Positions 9,216-19,604 of a stretch of DNA of 63,969 bases are shown in pieces; position 1 is the stretch's first letter, and each line of letters opens with the position of its first letter. This DNA is from Hyphomicrobiales bacterium (lineage in GTDB: Bacteria > Pseudomonadota > Alphaproteobacteria > Rhizobiales > Rhizobiaceae). The translations under genes and the position numbers were made by a program. The notes below the pieces were generated by a model. That model was not told the DNA's origin. It ran no database searches and saw only the letters and a program-made list of their open reading frames with translations. The stretch covers positions 1 through 63,969 of the forward strand of contig UBTA01000045.1 of NCBI GenBank assembly GCA_900468065.1, written 5' to 3'.

Positions 9216-9893
9216 GTGACACTTTCAGCCAACCAATCCAGCATCCTTCCCTCGGGCGGTGGCGCAACCCTGCTCGATCCGTCCGATACGGTGATCCTCC
9301 TGCTTGATCATCAGTCTGGCCTGTTCCAGACCGTAAAAGATATCGCCGTCGCTGATCTGCGCAGAAACGTTGCGATGATTGCCAAGCTAGCTACACTTCT
9401 CGACATTCCTGTCATCACAACGGCTTCGGAGCCTGCCGGTAGCAACGGCCCGCTTATGCCGGAAATTCATGAATACGCACCGCACGCAGTTTACGTTCCG
9501 CGTAAGGGTGAAGTTAACGCATGGGATAACGACGATTTCGTCGGCGTAGTAAAGGCGACTGGCCGCAAAACACTTGTGATGGCTGGCGTCTGGACAAGCG
9601 TATGCGTGATGTTCCCCGCACTCGATGCACGGGCAGCGGGGTACGAAGTATATTCGGTAATGGATGCTTCAGGCGACCCCAGTGAAATGGCGTCTCGAGT
9701 TTCGCTAGCTCGCTTTGTTCAAGGCGGCGTGAAGCCGACATCCACAAATTCGCTCTTGTCAGAACTCCACCGCACCTGGGCTCGTCCAGAGGCCGGCGAC
9801 CTCGCTCAGCTTTACGCGATGGCAGCACCGAACTATGCGGCTGTAATCGAGAGTTATCAGAGGGCACAGGACGTTGTCAGGAATGCGGGCTAA
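9216..9893 (+). CDS. Isochorismatase-family cysteine hydrolase (YcaC-like)
   Basis: About 225 residues. The catalytic Asp is in VILLLDHQSGLFQ, the Lys region follows in the AEP/HAVYVPRKGEVNAWD segment, and the nucleophile Cys is in MAGVWTSVCVMFPALDARAAG, the standard cysteine-hydrolase layout. The GTG at 9216 is preferred because GGAGA (9205-9209) lies 6 bp upstream; the alternative ATG at 9210 is too close to it, and the TTG at 9180 has no ribosome binding site. Family members hydrolyse amides or ureido compounds; the substrate here is unknown. A XapX-like relic follows. Confidence 0.85.
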   Translation: MTLSANQSSILPSGGGATLLDPSDTVILLLDHQSGLFQTVKDIAVADLRRNVAMIAKLATLLDIPVITTASEPAGSNGPLMPEIHEYAPHAVYVPRKGEVNAWDNDDFVGVVKATGRKTLVMAGVWTSVCVMFPALDARAAGYEVYSVMDASGDPSEMASRVSLARFVQGGVKPTSTNSLLSELHRTWARPEAGDLAQLYAMAAPNYAAVIESYQRAQDVVRNAG

Positions 9894-9966
9894 ACGCCCG
9901 AGTGCGAGCGGGATTGGTTCCAGCCCGCACTTCAATGTGCAGCAAATCGAAACCCTGTCAAAATTG

Positions 9967-9984
9967 CCGGGCCAGTCGGCCCGG
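9967..9984 (+). terminator. Hairpin downstream of the isochorismatase-family gene
   Basis: CCGGGCC (9967-9973) and GGCCCGG (9978-9984) form a GC-rich 7-bp stem with a 4-nt loop, 74 bp after the stop codon. No T-run follows, so termination efficiency is uncertain. Confidence 0.4.
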
Positions 9985-10059
9985 GAGGAAAGTCTCTCGT
10001 TCGACCGATGGTGAACAACAGAGCTGTTCTTCCCTATCGAAGGTCTCAGATCCGGCGGT

Positions 10060-10324
10060 GCCGGCCTGTTGGTGGGCGTGATCTACAGCCTGCTTAATGT
10101 GTCCGTTCGCCTGCCCCGCCCGTTGTCGCTCTCATCGGGCTGCGTGGGATCCTCGTCGGCGAACAGTTGGTACCCTTGGCAAAAAGCATCTGGACTCACG
10201 AGTCTGTGGCCTTTTCCTGGCTTCACCAGGTCAAGCCACACATGTTCGGTCACCTGCCGAAAGGCGGGCTGAATGTAGTTGAGGTGACTCCTTCCCGCGA
10301 AGATCCGACCAAGGGGGAAAGCTG
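10060..10324 (+). pseudogene. XapX domain protein, frameshifted
   Basis: GLLVGVIYSLLNV in one frame is followed two bases out of phase by RSPAPPVVALIGLRGILVGEQ, LVPLAKSIWTHESVAFSWLHQ and VKPHMFGHLPKGG, a typical two-helix XapX membrane protein with its conserved tail. The break is at GTGTCC near 10098-10103, where GTCC would restore frame, so two extra bases are present. The expected N-terminal Met is also not in frame with the first part. XapX proteins are small putative membrane proteins of unknown function. The lesion is either real decay or an assembly error. Confidence 0.75.
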
Positions 10325-10419
10325 AGGACGACGCGCCGCACGTCTCTTGGTGCGGCGTCCGTGGCGGTCGTGACTAGCCCACTTAGCTCGCGACCGGTGC
10401 GCCTAAAATCAATCGAGGC

Positions 10420-10671
10420 TCAGCCGCTTTCGCAGATCAGCTTTTCTGCCCGAAGCTTTTCCGCCAGCAGCTTGCGCAGCCTTTGGTTTTCTTCTTCCAG
10501 CTGCAGAAGATCCGCTATCTCATCGCTCGGCACAGCCGGCGCGGCGGGTGCCGTTTGCATTGCCTTTGTAGTACGTTTCACAGGTGCACGCTTTGTGGTC
10601 CCGACATTGCCGACGAACTTTGCCTTGCGACGGAGGCGTGCATAGTGTTTTTCTTCGCGCGATACACACAC
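10420..10671 (-). CDS. SyrB-like small protein, possibly partial
   Basis: The C-terminal part SDEIADLLQLEEENQRLRKLL followed by AEKLRAE is the leucine-zipper-like end typical of SyrB-type regulators of rhizobia. The middle is Lys/Arg/Ala/Pro-rich, as in that family. At 83 residues it is short, and the final residues (KLICESG) diverge from the usual AENADLRKRL-type end, so it may be truncated or shifted at the 3' end. It lies just downstream of the hybrid kinase gene (stop at 10678). SyrB-type proteins act in regulation of exopolysaccharide or nodulation in Sinorhizobium; no role can be set here. Confidence 0.55.
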   Translation of the reverse strand: MCVSREEKHYARLRRKAKFVGNVGTTKRAPVKRTTKAMQTAPAAPAVPSDEIADLLQLEEENQRLRKLLAEKLRAEKLICESG

Positions 10672-10677
10672 TACACG

Positions 10678-12360
10678 TCAAGCCGCCGTCGCCCGCTCGC
10701 GCAGCGAGCGTTTCACCGCGGCATGAAGCTGCTCTTGCGTAAATGGCTTGGTCATGCGTAACAAATCAGACAGACCTTCGTCGTCTGGTAGTTCAGCATA
10801 TCCCGAAGCCAGGATCACCGGCAGCTCTGGGAAGGTCGAAAATATAAACCTGGCGAGCTCCGCCCCCGTCATACCGGGCATCGCATGATCTGTTATGATC
10901 AGATCGAAGCTATTGTCCGATGCCAGTATTTCGAGGGCCCGAGCCGCCGACGCCGCCTCTACTGCGACGTGCCCGAGATCTTCCAGCATCGCCGAAGTTC
11001 CCATGCTGACAAGCGCATCATCGTCAACCACGAGCACCCTCAACGGTTGCGTGCTCACGGAGGATTCTTCCGCCTGCGCGGTCTCTTCGATGGGTGCTTG
11101 CGCTAAAATACCCTCGGCCACCGGTAGCCACACAGACACCGTCGTCCCTTCTCCCTTGACGCTCGATAATTCCAGGATCCCGCCGGACTGTGCAGCAAGG
11201 CCATGGACCATAGACAGCCCGAACCCGGTTCCCTTTCCAAGCCCTTTTGTTGTAAAAAAAGGTTCGGCCGCGCGTGCCGCTGTGGCTTCATCCATGCCCT
11301 CTCCGTCATCAGAAACCGAGATTCGCACATAGCGACCGGTGGCAAGGTTACTTGGGTGCGGAGCCCTCTCTTCGGATGCGCAAACCGTGATCGTTCCAGC
11401 CCCCACCATGGCATCGCGCGCATTGACGAAGAGGTTGAGCAATGCAAGTTCGAGCTGGTTATTATCAATCAATAGCAAAGGCATGCTCGCGGAGATTTGT
11501 TTTCTGATCGATACGCCGGGGCCGACTGCCTTGGCGAGAAGATCCTGGATATTGTCGAATAGCTCTGGGAAACTCACCGCTTGCGGCTTCAGCTCCTGAC
11601 GGCGCGCGAATGCCAGCAACCTCTGCGTCAAAGCCGCGCCACGTTCGGCCGCCTGTATCGCATTGGCAACCAGACGTTCGCTGTTCTCATCGACGGGAAG
11701 CCGCTTCTTCAAAAGGTTCAAGCTCCCCAGCACTGCCATCAGTAAGTTGTTGAAATCGTGCGCGACTCCGCCGGTTAACTGTCCGATGGTATCCAGCTTC
11801 TGTGCCTCGAATAATTGCGCGAGCGCTTCTTCACGTTCACGGGTTTTTTGGTCGATTCGTTGTTCGAGTTCTTCATTCAGCTGGCGCAACTGGCTAGCCG
11901 ACGTCTCCAGTTCGGCGGTTCGCTGACGGACTCGGATCTCAAGATCCGCATTGAGAAGTTCGAGTTCCCTCGTCTTCCTAAAGAGGTCCGCGAATACCCT
12001 CACCTTGGCCCGAAGAACTTCCGGAACGATTGGGACCGATACGTAATCAACGGCGCCGGCGGCGTAACCCCTTAGCCTATCCGGTTCCGCCATCATGACG
12101 GCAGAGACAAAGATAATTGCAGTGTTCTGGTAGCGTGGATGTTCGCGTATCATGCTGACGAGTTCAAATCCGTCTTGCTCGGGCATGCACACGTCAACCA
12201 AAATGACCGCAATTTCGTTGCGAAGGAGATGCTCCAGCGCCTCCCTGCCGGATTGGGCCGTCAGAAGGTTTTCACCGAGGTCTCGGAGAACGACCTCATA
12301 ACTGAGCAGTTTTGCGGGTTGATCATCGACCAGGAGGATGTTGACGGGAATCATGGCCAT
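10678..12360 (-). CDS. Hybrid histidine kinase, REC - coiled coil - HisKA - HATPase - REC
   Basis: About 560 residues. The N-terminal receiver (NILLVDDQPAKLLSYE, Asp in VILVDVCMPEQDG) is followed by a long heptad-rich coiled coil (residues about 130-200). The kinase core has His in LTGGVAHDFNNLLMAV, then a HATPase with NARDAM and SDDGEGMDE. The C-terminal receiver has VLVVDDDALVS, Asp in LIITDHAMPGMTG and Lys in MTKPFTQEQ. Without membrane segments it is a soluble relay protein that can receive phosphate from another kinase. The start is ATG 12360 or, with better spacing from GGTGAGG, ATG 12354. It starts just after the stop (12365) of the receiver tail of the upstream HAMP-array kinase, so the two are co-transcribed. 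Confidence 0.88.
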   Translation of the reverse strand: MAMIPVNILLVDDQPAKLLSYEVVLRDLGENLLTAQSGREALEHLLRNEIAVILVDVCMPEQDGFELVSMIREHPRYQNTAIIFVSAVMMAEPDRLRGYAAGAVDYVSVPIVPEVLRAKVRVFADLFRKTRELELLNADLEIRVRQRTAELETSASQLRQLNEELEQRIDQKTREREEALAQLFEAQKLDTIGQLTGGVAHDFNNLLMAVLGSLNLLKKRLPVDENSERLVANAIQAAERGAALTQRLLAFARRQELKPQAVSFPELFDNIQDLLAKAVGPGVSIRKQISASMPLLLIDNNQLELALLNLFVNARDAMVGAGTITVCASEERAPHPSNLATGRYVRISVSDDGEGMDEATAARAAEPFFTTKGLGKGTGFGLSMVHGLAAQSGGILELSSVKGEGTTVSVWLPVAEGILAQAPIEETAQAEESSVSTQPLRVLVVDDDALVSMGTSAMLEDLGHVAVEAASAARALEILASDNSFDLIITDHAMPGMTGAELARFIFSTFPELPVILASGYAELPDDEGLSDLLRMTKPFTQEQLHAAVKRSLRERATAA

Positions 12361-12364
12361 GTCC

Positions 12365-13135
12365 TCACCGGTGCAACCACATGCGCAACGCGGAGAGGAG
12401 TTGCTCCGTGTTGACTGGTTTTGCCAAATAGTCGGATGCGCCCGCTTCAAGGCACTTCTCGCGGTCTCCCTTCATCGCTTTTGCAGTGAGAGCCAAAATG
12501 GGCAGGCGGCGGAATTTTGGGTTGGAGCGAACCACCTGCATTGTCTCATATCCGTCCATTCCGGGCATCATGATATCCATTAGTACAATTGCGAGCGCCG
12601 GCTCCCTCTCGATAACCTCGATCGCTTCACTACCAGTCGTTGCCGTCAATACCCTCATCCCACGGCGCTCGAGCACACTGCTTAGCGCGAAGATGTTCCG
12701 GGCGTCATCATCGACTAGCAATACGGTTTCCCCGACCAGATCCTCATCCGAGCTATGCAGTTCCTCAAGCATAGCCTGCTTGGCCGCCGGCATGTCTGCC
12801 ACAACCCGATGAAGGAACAGGGCTGTTTCGTCCAGTAGGCGCTCTGGCGACTCCACGCCTTTGACGACGACGCTACGTGCCATCGTGTGAAGCTGCGCAT
12901 CGTCCTCAGGCGAAAGCTCCCGGCCCGTAAACACCACGACTGGCACCTCTGCAATGTCGCGGTCATCGCGAATCTGTTCGAGGACCTCAAAGCCTGACAT
13001 GTCCGGCAGGGAAAGATCGAGAACGACGCAGTCAGTAGGGGCCTGTCTGAGCGCCTCCAGTGCCGCCGCGCCGGAACCTACGCTTATAATATCGATATCG
13101 TCGTGCCCAAGCAGAGCAGTGACACTCAGACGTTC
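12365..13135 (-). pseudogene. Receiver domains 2 and 3 cut off from the HAMP-array kinase by a frameshift
   Basis: Continues the kinase at 13032-18641 in another frame. From about 13135 the residues [21 protein letters not shown], then CVVLDLSLPDMSGFEVLEQ form most of a receiver but lack its first acidic strand (the expected LxVEDD segment). A complete third receiver follows: ETVLLVDDDARNIFALSSVLE, phosphoacceptor in VLMDIMMPGMDGYE, Lys in LAKPVNTEQL. Translation might start at ATG 13000 or GTG codons near it and give a separate REC protein. Seen: the frame change. Inferred: a deletion of a few tens of bases removed the start of receiver 2. Confidence 0.75.
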
Positions 13136-16100
13136 GAAGGCGTTTGCGACGTGGTTCGGAATATGTCTTCAATCGGGAAAAAGCTCTACCGAGGCTTTCG
13201 GTGGTTGTGGGCTTGCTCATGAATGCAAAAGCCCCACGCGTGAGACCATGCTGCCGGTCTTCGTCCAAGCTGATGATCTGAACTGGTATATGCCGCGTTT
13301 CTGCGCTCTGCTTCAATTGGCTCAGCACAGTCCATCCCAACATATCCGGCAGGTAGATGTCGAGGGAGATGGCAGCGGGCTTGTATTCACGAGCCAAGTT
13401 CAAAGCCTCACCGCCTCGCGTTGCGACGAGAACCTTGAAGCCGCTATCGCGCGCAAGATCAACAAGGACCCGTGCATAGTGCGCATCATCCTCGACGATT
13501 AATAAAACTGTGTCCGTTTGTGCGATAGTATGACGGTCATCATCCACCTGTTCTACTGGCTTGTCCGCCCGCCGCGCGGCGGCGGCTTCTTCCAGTTGCA
13601 CGACATTGCTACCCCCAGGCACTGCCTTGGGAAGGGCGGCGGCCGCGCCAACATATGTCAAGGGAAGATAGAGGACGAACGTGCTACCAACCCCCGGAGC
13701 ACTCCGGAGCTGAATTTCACCACCCAGGAGGTTGGCGAGTTCCCGACTGATCGCAAGACCAAGCCCGGTTCCCCCGTATTGCCGGCTGGTTGAGGCGTCG
13801 GCCTGCTGGAATGCCTCGAATATAAGGCGCTGCTTTTCCGGCGGTATGCCGATGCCGGAGTCGGACACTTCGAAGGCAATAACGGATGGTGCATGTTTCA
13901 GCGAGGGATGGTCCGCGGACCAGCCATGCACGACCGAATCAACCCTGAGCGTGACCCCACCTTGCGCCGTAAACTTGAATGCATTGGACAACAGGTTCTT
14001 GAGGATCTGCTGAAGACGTTTGGAGTCGGTAATGATACTCCTGGTGACCTCCGGGCCGACTTCGACCGAGAACGAGAGATTGCGGTTCTCAGCCTCGTGC
14101 TTGAAAGGTCGTGACATGACCTCAAGCAGGTTGGTTATAAATATCTCTTCGGCATCCACCGACACTGTTCCCGACTCAATTTTCGACAGGTCAAGAATAT
14201 CGCTGATGAGGTTTAGGAGATCTGTGCCGGCTCCATGGATCGTCTTTGCGAACTCGACCTGTTTGCCGGAAAGATTGCCATCGGGATTTTCACCCAATTG
14301 CTGGCCGAGGATAAGGATCGAGTTGAGCGGTGTGCGCAGTTCGTGCGACATGTTGGCGAGGAATTCCGACTTGTATTTCGAGGTGAGTGCAAGCTCAGTC
14401 GCCTTCTCCTCGAGCGCATGGCGAGCCTGTTCGATTTCCTGGTTCTTGGCCTCGACCTCGACATTTCGCTCCTCGAGCTGTTGAGCTTTCTGCTCGAGCT
14501 GCTCGTTGGTCTGCTGCAACTCCTTCTGCTGTGTCTGAAGTTCAGTCGCCAGCTGCTGGGATTGTTTAAGAAGGCCCTCAGTCTGCATGGTTGCTTCGAT
14601 CGAGTTGAGCACGATGCCGATGGACGTCGTCAGCTGGTCCAGGAAAGACAGCTGCAGTTCGGTGAACTCCCCAGCCGACGAAAGCTCAATCACCGCCTTA
14701 ACCTGACCCTCGAAATGAACCGGCAAAACGATGGCGCTTTTAGGCGGGGCGGAGAAAACAGCTGAGCTGATGGGGACGACGTTATCGGGAAGGTCGGTAA
14801 TCAGAATGCGCCGGGCATCGATCGCGCATTGCCCTACAAGACCTTGGCCAAATTCCAGCCGAGAAGGATGGGACGCATCTATCCCGCGCGCATAAGCCGA
14901 CAAGAGCGATAGCGTTGGCTGATGCTCCTCCGCTTCCACCTGATAGATCACCCCCTGATGCGCCCCTACCAATGGTGCTAATTCCGAAAGTAACATTCTT
15001 CCGACCAGCGTCAGGTCGCGTTGGCCCTGAAGCATGTTGGTGAAGCGCGCCAAATTTGTCTTAAGCCAATCCTGCTCGGTATTTTGATCTGTCGTCAGGC
15101 GCAAATTTCCGATCATCGTGTTGATATTGTCTTTCAGTTCGGCAACTTCGCCACGCGCTTCGACCTGGATAGATCGTGTCAAATCGCCCTTGGTAACGGC
15201 GGTAGCAACCTCCGCTATTGCCCGGACTTGCGTGGTTAGGTTTGCGGCAAGGAGATTGACGTTACCAGTGAGGTCTTTCCATGTACCCGCCGTTCCCGGC
15301 ACATTCGCTTGGCCGCCGAGGCGACCCTCGACTCCAACTTCGCGGGCAACGGTGGTGACCTGATCAGCAAACGTTGCCAGCGTGTTGGTCATGTTGTTAA
15401 TGGTCTCAGCAAGCGCTGCGACCTCGCCCTTGGATGCGACAGTAAGGTTCTGCTCGAGATCGCCGTTGGCAACGGCCGTTACCACCTTGACGATGCCTCT
15501 GACCTGTTCCGTGAGGTTGGCAGCCATGACGTTGACCGTATCGGTTAGGTCCTTCCAAGTCCCGGCGACGCCTGGCACTTGCGCCTGGCCTCCGAGCTTT
15601 CCTTCGGTGCCGACTTCGCGCGCCACGCGGGTCACCTCCCCGGCAAAGGCGTTGAGCTGGTCCACCATTGTGTTGATGGTATTCTTCAACTCAAGAATCT
15701 CGCCCTTCACGTCGACGGTAATCTTGCGCGACAGATCGCCTCGCGCGACGGCAGTCGTCACTTCGGCGATGTTGCGCACCTGCGTGGTCAGGTTGGCGGC
15801 CAGCAAATTCACATTGTCGGTCAGGTCTTTCCAGGTGCCGGCCACCCCCGGCACAACGGCCTGGCCGCCGAGACGGCCATCCGTGCCGACCTCGCGCGCT
15901 ACGCGCGTCACTTCACCCGCAAACGAGCGAAGCTGGTCGACCATGGTGTTAAGGGTATCCTTCAGCAACAGGATTTCGCCGCGAACATCGACGGTGATCT
16001 TGCGCGACAGGTCACCGTTGGCAATAGCCGTTGCGACCTCCGCGATATTTCGGACCTGGGCTGTCAGGTTGCCGGCCATCGAATTCACGGAGTCGGTCAA

Positions 16101-18641
16101 ATCTTTCCATGTACCGGCCACGCCAGGAACTTGCGCCTGGCCACCGAGCTTGCCCTCGGTGCCAACTTCGCGGGCCACTCGCGTTACTTCGCCTGCGAAC
16201 GCGTTAAGCTGGTCCACCATCGTGTTTATTGTATTCTTGAGTTCGAGAATTTCGCCCTTCACATCGACGGTGATTTTGCGTGAAAGGTCTCCGCGCGCAA
16301 CGGCCGTGGTTACTTCGGCGATGTTGCGCACCTGCCCGGTCAGGTTCGATGCCATGGAGTTGACGTTCTCGGTCAAATCCTTCCATGTCCCAGCCACACC
16401 CGGAACCTGGGCCTGCCCGCCGAGCTTGCCTTCCGTACCCACTTCTCGGGCTACACGGGTCACCTCCGACGCAAAGCGGTTCAACTGATCGACCATCGTG
16501 TTGAGCGTTTCCTTCAGTTGAAGAATTTCGCCTTTCACATCCACGGTAATCTTGCGCGACAAGTCGCCGTTGGCGATAGCTGTGGAAACTTCGGCAATGT
16601 TGCGCACCTGTGCTGTAAGGTTGCCCGCCATAGAATTGACCGAATCAGTTAGATCTTTCCATGTCCCAGCGACACCAAGGACGTTTGCTTGCCCCCCGAG
16701 GCGACCCTCGGTGCCAACCTCGCGTGCGACACGTGTCACTTCACCTGCAAAGCCGTTTAGCTGGTCCACCATTGTGTTGATGGTCTCCTTCAGCTCCAGG
16801 ATTTCGCCTGAAACGGTAACAGTGATTTTTTTCGACAAATCCCCCTGTGCAACGGCGGTTGCCACCTCCGCAATATTACGGACCTGGCCTGTCAGGTTCG
16901 ACGCCATGGAATTCACAGAATCAGTCAGGTCCTTCCATGTACCGGCAACGCCCTTCAATTGAGCCTGCCCGCCGAGTTTCCCTTCGGTGCCGACCTCACG
17001 TGCGACGCGCGTCACTTCGGACGCAAATGCGTTCAACTGGTCAACCGTTGTATTGATGGTTTCCTTTAGTTGGAGAATTTCGCCTTTCACATCGACGGTG
17101 ATCTTCTTAGACAAGTCGCCGTTGGCAATCGCGGTCGAGACATCGGCGATATTGCGAACTTGGGCAGTCAAATTGCCCGCCATCGAGTTGACGTTTTCGG
17201 TCAGATCCTTCCATGTACCGGCGACGCCTCGCACGTTGGCCTGTCCTCCGAGACGTCCCTCTGTCCCCACCTCACGTGCAACGCGTGTTACTTCAGAGGC
17301 GAATGCATTCAGCTGATCCACCATCGTGTTGATGGTTTCCTTGAGTTCCAGAATTTCGCCGGAAACGGTGACAGTGATCTTTTTGGACAAGTCACCACTG
17401 GCGATAGCGGTCGAGACTTCGGCAATATTGCGAACCTGGGCAGTCAGGTTGGAAGCCATGGAGTTGACATTGTCGGTCAGATCCTTCCACGTGCCCGCGA
17501 CGCCGGGCACCTGGGCCTGCCCACCCAGTCGCCCTTCGGTTCCTACCTCGCGCGCGACACGTGTGACTTCGCCTGCAAACCCGTTGAGCTGGTCAACCAT
17601 CGTGTTGATCGTCTCTTTCAACTCCAAGATCTCGCCAGAAACGTTGACGGTAATCTTACGCGAAAGGTCGCCGCGCGCGACAGCGGTCGTGACCTGTGCG
17701 ATGTTTCTGACTTGGGCCGTCAGATTGCCGCACATGGCGTTAACCGAGTCGGTCAGGTCCTTCCACGTGCCCGCAACCCCCGGCACGAGTGCTTGCCCGC
17801 CCAACTTTCCTTCTGTGCCAACTTCGCGCGCCACGCGCGTCACTTCCGATGCAAAGGAGCGAAGCTGGTCAACCATCGTGTTGATAGCCTCCTTGAGCTG
17901 TAAAATCTCGCCCCGAACGTCAACGGTGATCTTTTTTGAAAGATCACCGTTGGCAACCGCGATCGTTACGTCGGCGATGTTTCGGACCTGTGCGGTCAAA
18001 TTTGAGGCCATGGAATTGACGCTCTCAGTGAGGTCCTTCCATACACCTGTCACCTCTGATACCTGCGCCTGACCGCCGAGTTTGCCATCTGTTCCGACCT
18101 CACGTGCAACGCGCGTGACTTCAGAGGTAAAGACGCTCAATTGTTTAATCATCGTGTTGACGATCTCGGCCGAACGCAGGAATTCCCCCTTGAGCGGTCT
18201 CCCATCGACATCAAGCGGCACGGTCTGCTGGAGGTCACCCTTGGCCACGGCGGTGATCGTTCGGGTCACCGCCGTCGTTGGCCACAGCAGATCATCGATG
18301 AGCGTATTGACCGAGCCTTCCATGTCCGCCCAGGCTCCGTCAGATGGGCCGAACCGAACACGCGTGCCAGTCCGCCCATCTCGGCCGACGACCTGACCGA
18401 CATGTTCCAACTGCGCAGCCATTTTCTGATTCGCGGCGATGATGTCGTTCAGTGTGTCGGCGATCTTCCCTGTAATCCCCGTCAGATCCGAGCGCATGCG
18501 TGTAGAAAAATCGCCCTTTCTCATCGCCAGCAGCACGTCCAAAAGGTCACGGGCGTTGTCCGCCGCCATATTTGGGTCCGGAAAGTCTTCCCAGTCCGAT
18601 GCTCTCTCTTGGCCCCGAGTGTCACTACCCTGTCTGCTCAC
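13032..18641 (-). CDS. Giant HAMP-array hybrid histidine kinase, truncated in its receiver tail
   Basis: About 1869 residues, soluble. The N-terminal ~1190 residues are a HAMP array: one divergent unit and then 11 tandem 92-residue repeats (each with [16 protein letters not shown] and [13 protein letters not shown] motifs). A GAF domain (about 1200-1350), a long Gln/Glu-rich coiled coil, HisKA ([15 protein letters not shown]), HATPase ([24 protein letters not shown]) and receiver 1 ([15 protein letters not shown], Asp in [12 protein letters not shown]) follow. The frame then changes near 13135 and ends in a junk tail at 13032. The GTG at 18641 is chosen for its GGAGGG at 18648-18653. It resembles Nik1-type osmosensing kinases in layout. 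The kinase core is intact; the relay tail is not. Confidence 0.88.
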   Translation of the reverse strand: MSRQGSDTRGQERASDWEDFPDPNMAADNARDLLDVLLAMRKGDFSTRMRSDLTGITGKIADTLNDIIAANQKMAAQLEHVGQVVGRDGRTGTRVRFGPSDGAWADMEGSVNTLIDDLLWPTTAVTRTITAVAKGDLQQTVPLDVDGRPLKGEFLRSAEIVNTMIKQLSVFTSEVTRVAREVGTDGKLGGQAQVSEVTGVWKDLTESVNSMASNLTAQVRNIADVTIAVANGDLSKKITVDVRGEILQLKEAINTMVDQLRSFASEVTRVAREVGTEGKLGGQALVPGVAGTWKDLTDSVNAMCGNLTAQVRNIAQVTTAVARGDLSRKITVNVSGEILELKETINTMVDQLNGFAGEVTRVAREVGTEGRLGGQAQVPGVAGTWKDLTDNVNSMASNLTAQVRNIAEVSTAIASGDLSKKITVTVSGEILELKETINTMVDQLNAFASEVTRVAREVGTEGRLGGQANVRGVAGTWKDLTENVNSMAGNLTAQVRNIADVSTAIANGDLSKKITVDVKGEILQLKETINTTVDQLNAFASEVTRVAREVGTEGKLGGQAQLKGVAGTWKDLTDSVNSMASNLTGQVRNIAEVATAVAQGDLSKKITVTVSGEILELKETINTMVDQLNGFAGEVTRVAREVGTEGRLGGQANVLGVAGTWKDLTDSVNSMAGNLTAQVRNIAEVSTAIANGDLSRKITVDVKGEILQLKETLNTMVDQLNRFASEVTRVAREVGTEGKLGGQAQVPGVAGTWKDLTENVNSMASNLTGQVRNIAEVTTAVARGDLSRKITVDVKGEILELKNTINTMVDQLNAFAGEVTRVAREVGTEGKLGGQAQVPGVAGTWKDLTDSVNSMAGNLTAQVRNIAEVATAIANGDLSRKITVDVRGEILLLKDTLNTMVDQLRSFAGEVTRVAREVGTDGRLGGQAVVPGVAGTWKDLTDNVNLLAANLTTQVRNIAEVTTAVARGDLSRKITVDVKGEILELKNTINTMVDQLNAFAGEVTRVAREVGTEGKLGGQAQVPGVAGTWKDLTDTVNVMAANLTEQVRGIVKVVTAVANGDLEQNLTVASKGEVAALAETINNMTNTLATFADQVTTVAREVGVEGRLGGQANVPGTAGTWKDLTGNVNLLAANLTTQVRAIAEVATAVTKGDLTRSIQVEARGEVAELKDNINTMIGNLRLTTDQNTEQDWLKTNLARFTNMLQGQRDLTLVGRMLLSELAPLVGAHQGVIYQVEAEEHQPTLSLLSAYARGIDASHPSRLEFGQGLVGQCAIDARRILITDLPDNVVPISSAVFSAPPKSAIVLPVHFEGQVKAVIELSSAGEFTELQLSFLDQLTTSIGIVLNSIEATMQTEGLLKQSQQLATELQTQQKELQQTNEQLEQKAQQLEERNVEVEAKNQEIEQARHALEEKATELALTSKYKSEFLANMSHELRTPLNSILILGQQLGENPDGNLSGKQVEFAKTIHGAGTDLLNLISDILDLSKIESGTVSVDAEEIFITNLLEVMSRPFKHEAENRNLSFSVEVGPEVTRSIITDSKRLQQILKNLLSNAFKFTAQGGVTLRVDSVVHGWSADHPSLKHAPSVIAFEVSDSGIGIPPEKQRLIFEAFQQADASTSRQYGGTGLGLAISRELANLLGGEIQLRSAPGVGSTFVLYLPLTYVGAAAALPKAVPGGSNVVQLEEAAAARRADKPVEQVDDDRHTIAQTDTVLLIVEDDAHYARVLVDLARDSGFKVLVATRGGEALNLAREYKPAAISLDIYLPDMLGWTVLSQLKQSAETRHIPVQIISLDEDRQHGLTRGAFAFMSKPTTTESLGRAFSRLKTYSEPRRKRLRTSECHCSAWARRYRYYKRRFRRGGTGGAQTGPY
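15074..18110 (-). repeat. Eleven tandem 276-bp coding repeats (HAMP units)
   Basis: Eleven consecutive 276-bp units encode 92-residue repeats that begin at VAREVG. Each unit contains [22 protein letters not shown] and [16 protein letters not shown] blocks, with high identity between copies; the last two copies (about 15074-15625) are the most divergent. This is an intragenic amplification, not a CRISPR or mobile repeat. Confidence 0.9.
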
Positions 18642-18738
18642 CGCAATCCCTCCACTGAAGTACCCCATAATCTAAGGCATGATTGGAGAATTGCCATGGG
18701 GGACGTGTAGTCAGTAGACTATTGAGTTCTGGCGCCAT

Positions 18739-18948
18739 ATGACCGTTTCCCGTTCTCAAGAACGCAGCTTCATCACGGCGCCAAGAATGCCCCTTCGTGG
18801 ATCGTTCTTAGTTGAAATGAAAATCGAGTCATTTTCAAACGCAACTCAAAAGGGTCGTGACCCGACAGGAAAGGAACGAGTCTCTGTGCTGATGGCGAAT
18901 GGCGAAGAAGAAGTTCGGCGCTTCAATTTTCGGGAGAAATTGCGCTGA
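18739..18948 (+). CDS. Small ORF of unknown function (doubtful)
   Basis: 69 codons, or 43 if translation starts at ATG 18817. The residues show no family I recognise; the C-terminal half is charged. There is no good ribosome binding site. The only support is the strong hairpin starting 16 bp after the stop codon. It could be a real small gene or chance. Confidence 0.25.
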   Translation: MTVSRSQERSFITAPRMPLRGSFLVEMKIESFSNATQKGRDPTGKERVSVLMANGEEEVRRFNFREKLR

Positions 18949-18963
18949 CCCATGATAGTGGAG

Positions 18964-18992
18964 GAGAACCCGGCCTGTCCCGCCCGGTTCTC
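18964..18992 (+). terminator. Hairpin downstream of the 69-codon ORF
   Basis: GAGAACC (18964-18970) pairs with GGTTCTC (18986-18992), and the stem continues as CGGC/GCCG after one mismatch. No T-tract follows. Confidence 0.45.
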
Positions 18993-19604
18993 ATGCTGAA
19001 ACAGTGAAACAATATGCGACCACTCAACTGCATATTCAGAAGAGGACTTTCATAACCCTATCAGGCCTTGAGAGCAACGGGCAGGACTCTTCAGGCCGCC
19101 GCCTTGTTTGTTGAGTGTTTTCCAATCCGGACAGTAAAGCACCGATTTCACCACCGATTTGGAGATCAAAATCCACAATTCGGCATGCCGTGGCGTCGAG
19201 GGTAACTGTCGCCATAACGTGGCTGTCAGGCGACGCGGGCTCGAGTGCCGCTGTGCTTCGTCAGGCACTGGCGGCGGAAGCGACCGACAGTCGATCACGC
19301 TTGCGACGTGTTCGTCGAAGGGGGTTCATTGTGGTCGTCGATTGAAGGGCTGCAGTTGCGCGACAACCCTGCGCAAGCTCAAAACTGAGGCTTTAGTCCT
19401 ATTCGCCCGAAGCAAAGGTCTAAGAGGCCAGAATTTGAACCTGTCCAAGGGAACACTAGTTTCGCATTCGCGTTTTGTCGCTGAATAAATTTGCCCTACT
19501 CGGGAGCGGGAGCCACGTTTGGAATTCACCGAAGCGTCGACGTCGGAACTCTCCCCCGACGGATCGGCTAGGTATGACAACACGTGGACGTCAAGGAGTC
19601 ACTT

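Larger units (their letters stand above)
18642..19604. other. Long intergenic region between the kinase cluster and the BA14K gene
   Basis: About 960 bp. It holds the divergent leader of the giant kinase, one doubtful small ORF (18739-18948) followed by a strong hairpin, and two CTTTAGTC/AAAGGTCTA-like elements (19391-19401, 19414-19422) upstream of BA14K. The remaining short frames have no family resemblance. Confidence 0.5.

Noticed and set aside
15382-16488. Long plus-strand ORF (368 codons) and similar long frames at 15579-16283, 17070-17903 and 17326-18072
   Set aside because: They are antisense shadows of the tandem HAMP repeats; the repetition keeps stops out of several frames. The minus strand shows a continuous recognisable protein.
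15074-18110. CRISPR-like array of regular repeats
   Set aside because: The 276-bp period is far too long, there are no unique spacers, and the repeats encode protein domains.
19050-19298. Minus-strand ORF of 82 codons
   Set aside because: No family resemblance, poor start context, and only stop-free by chance.
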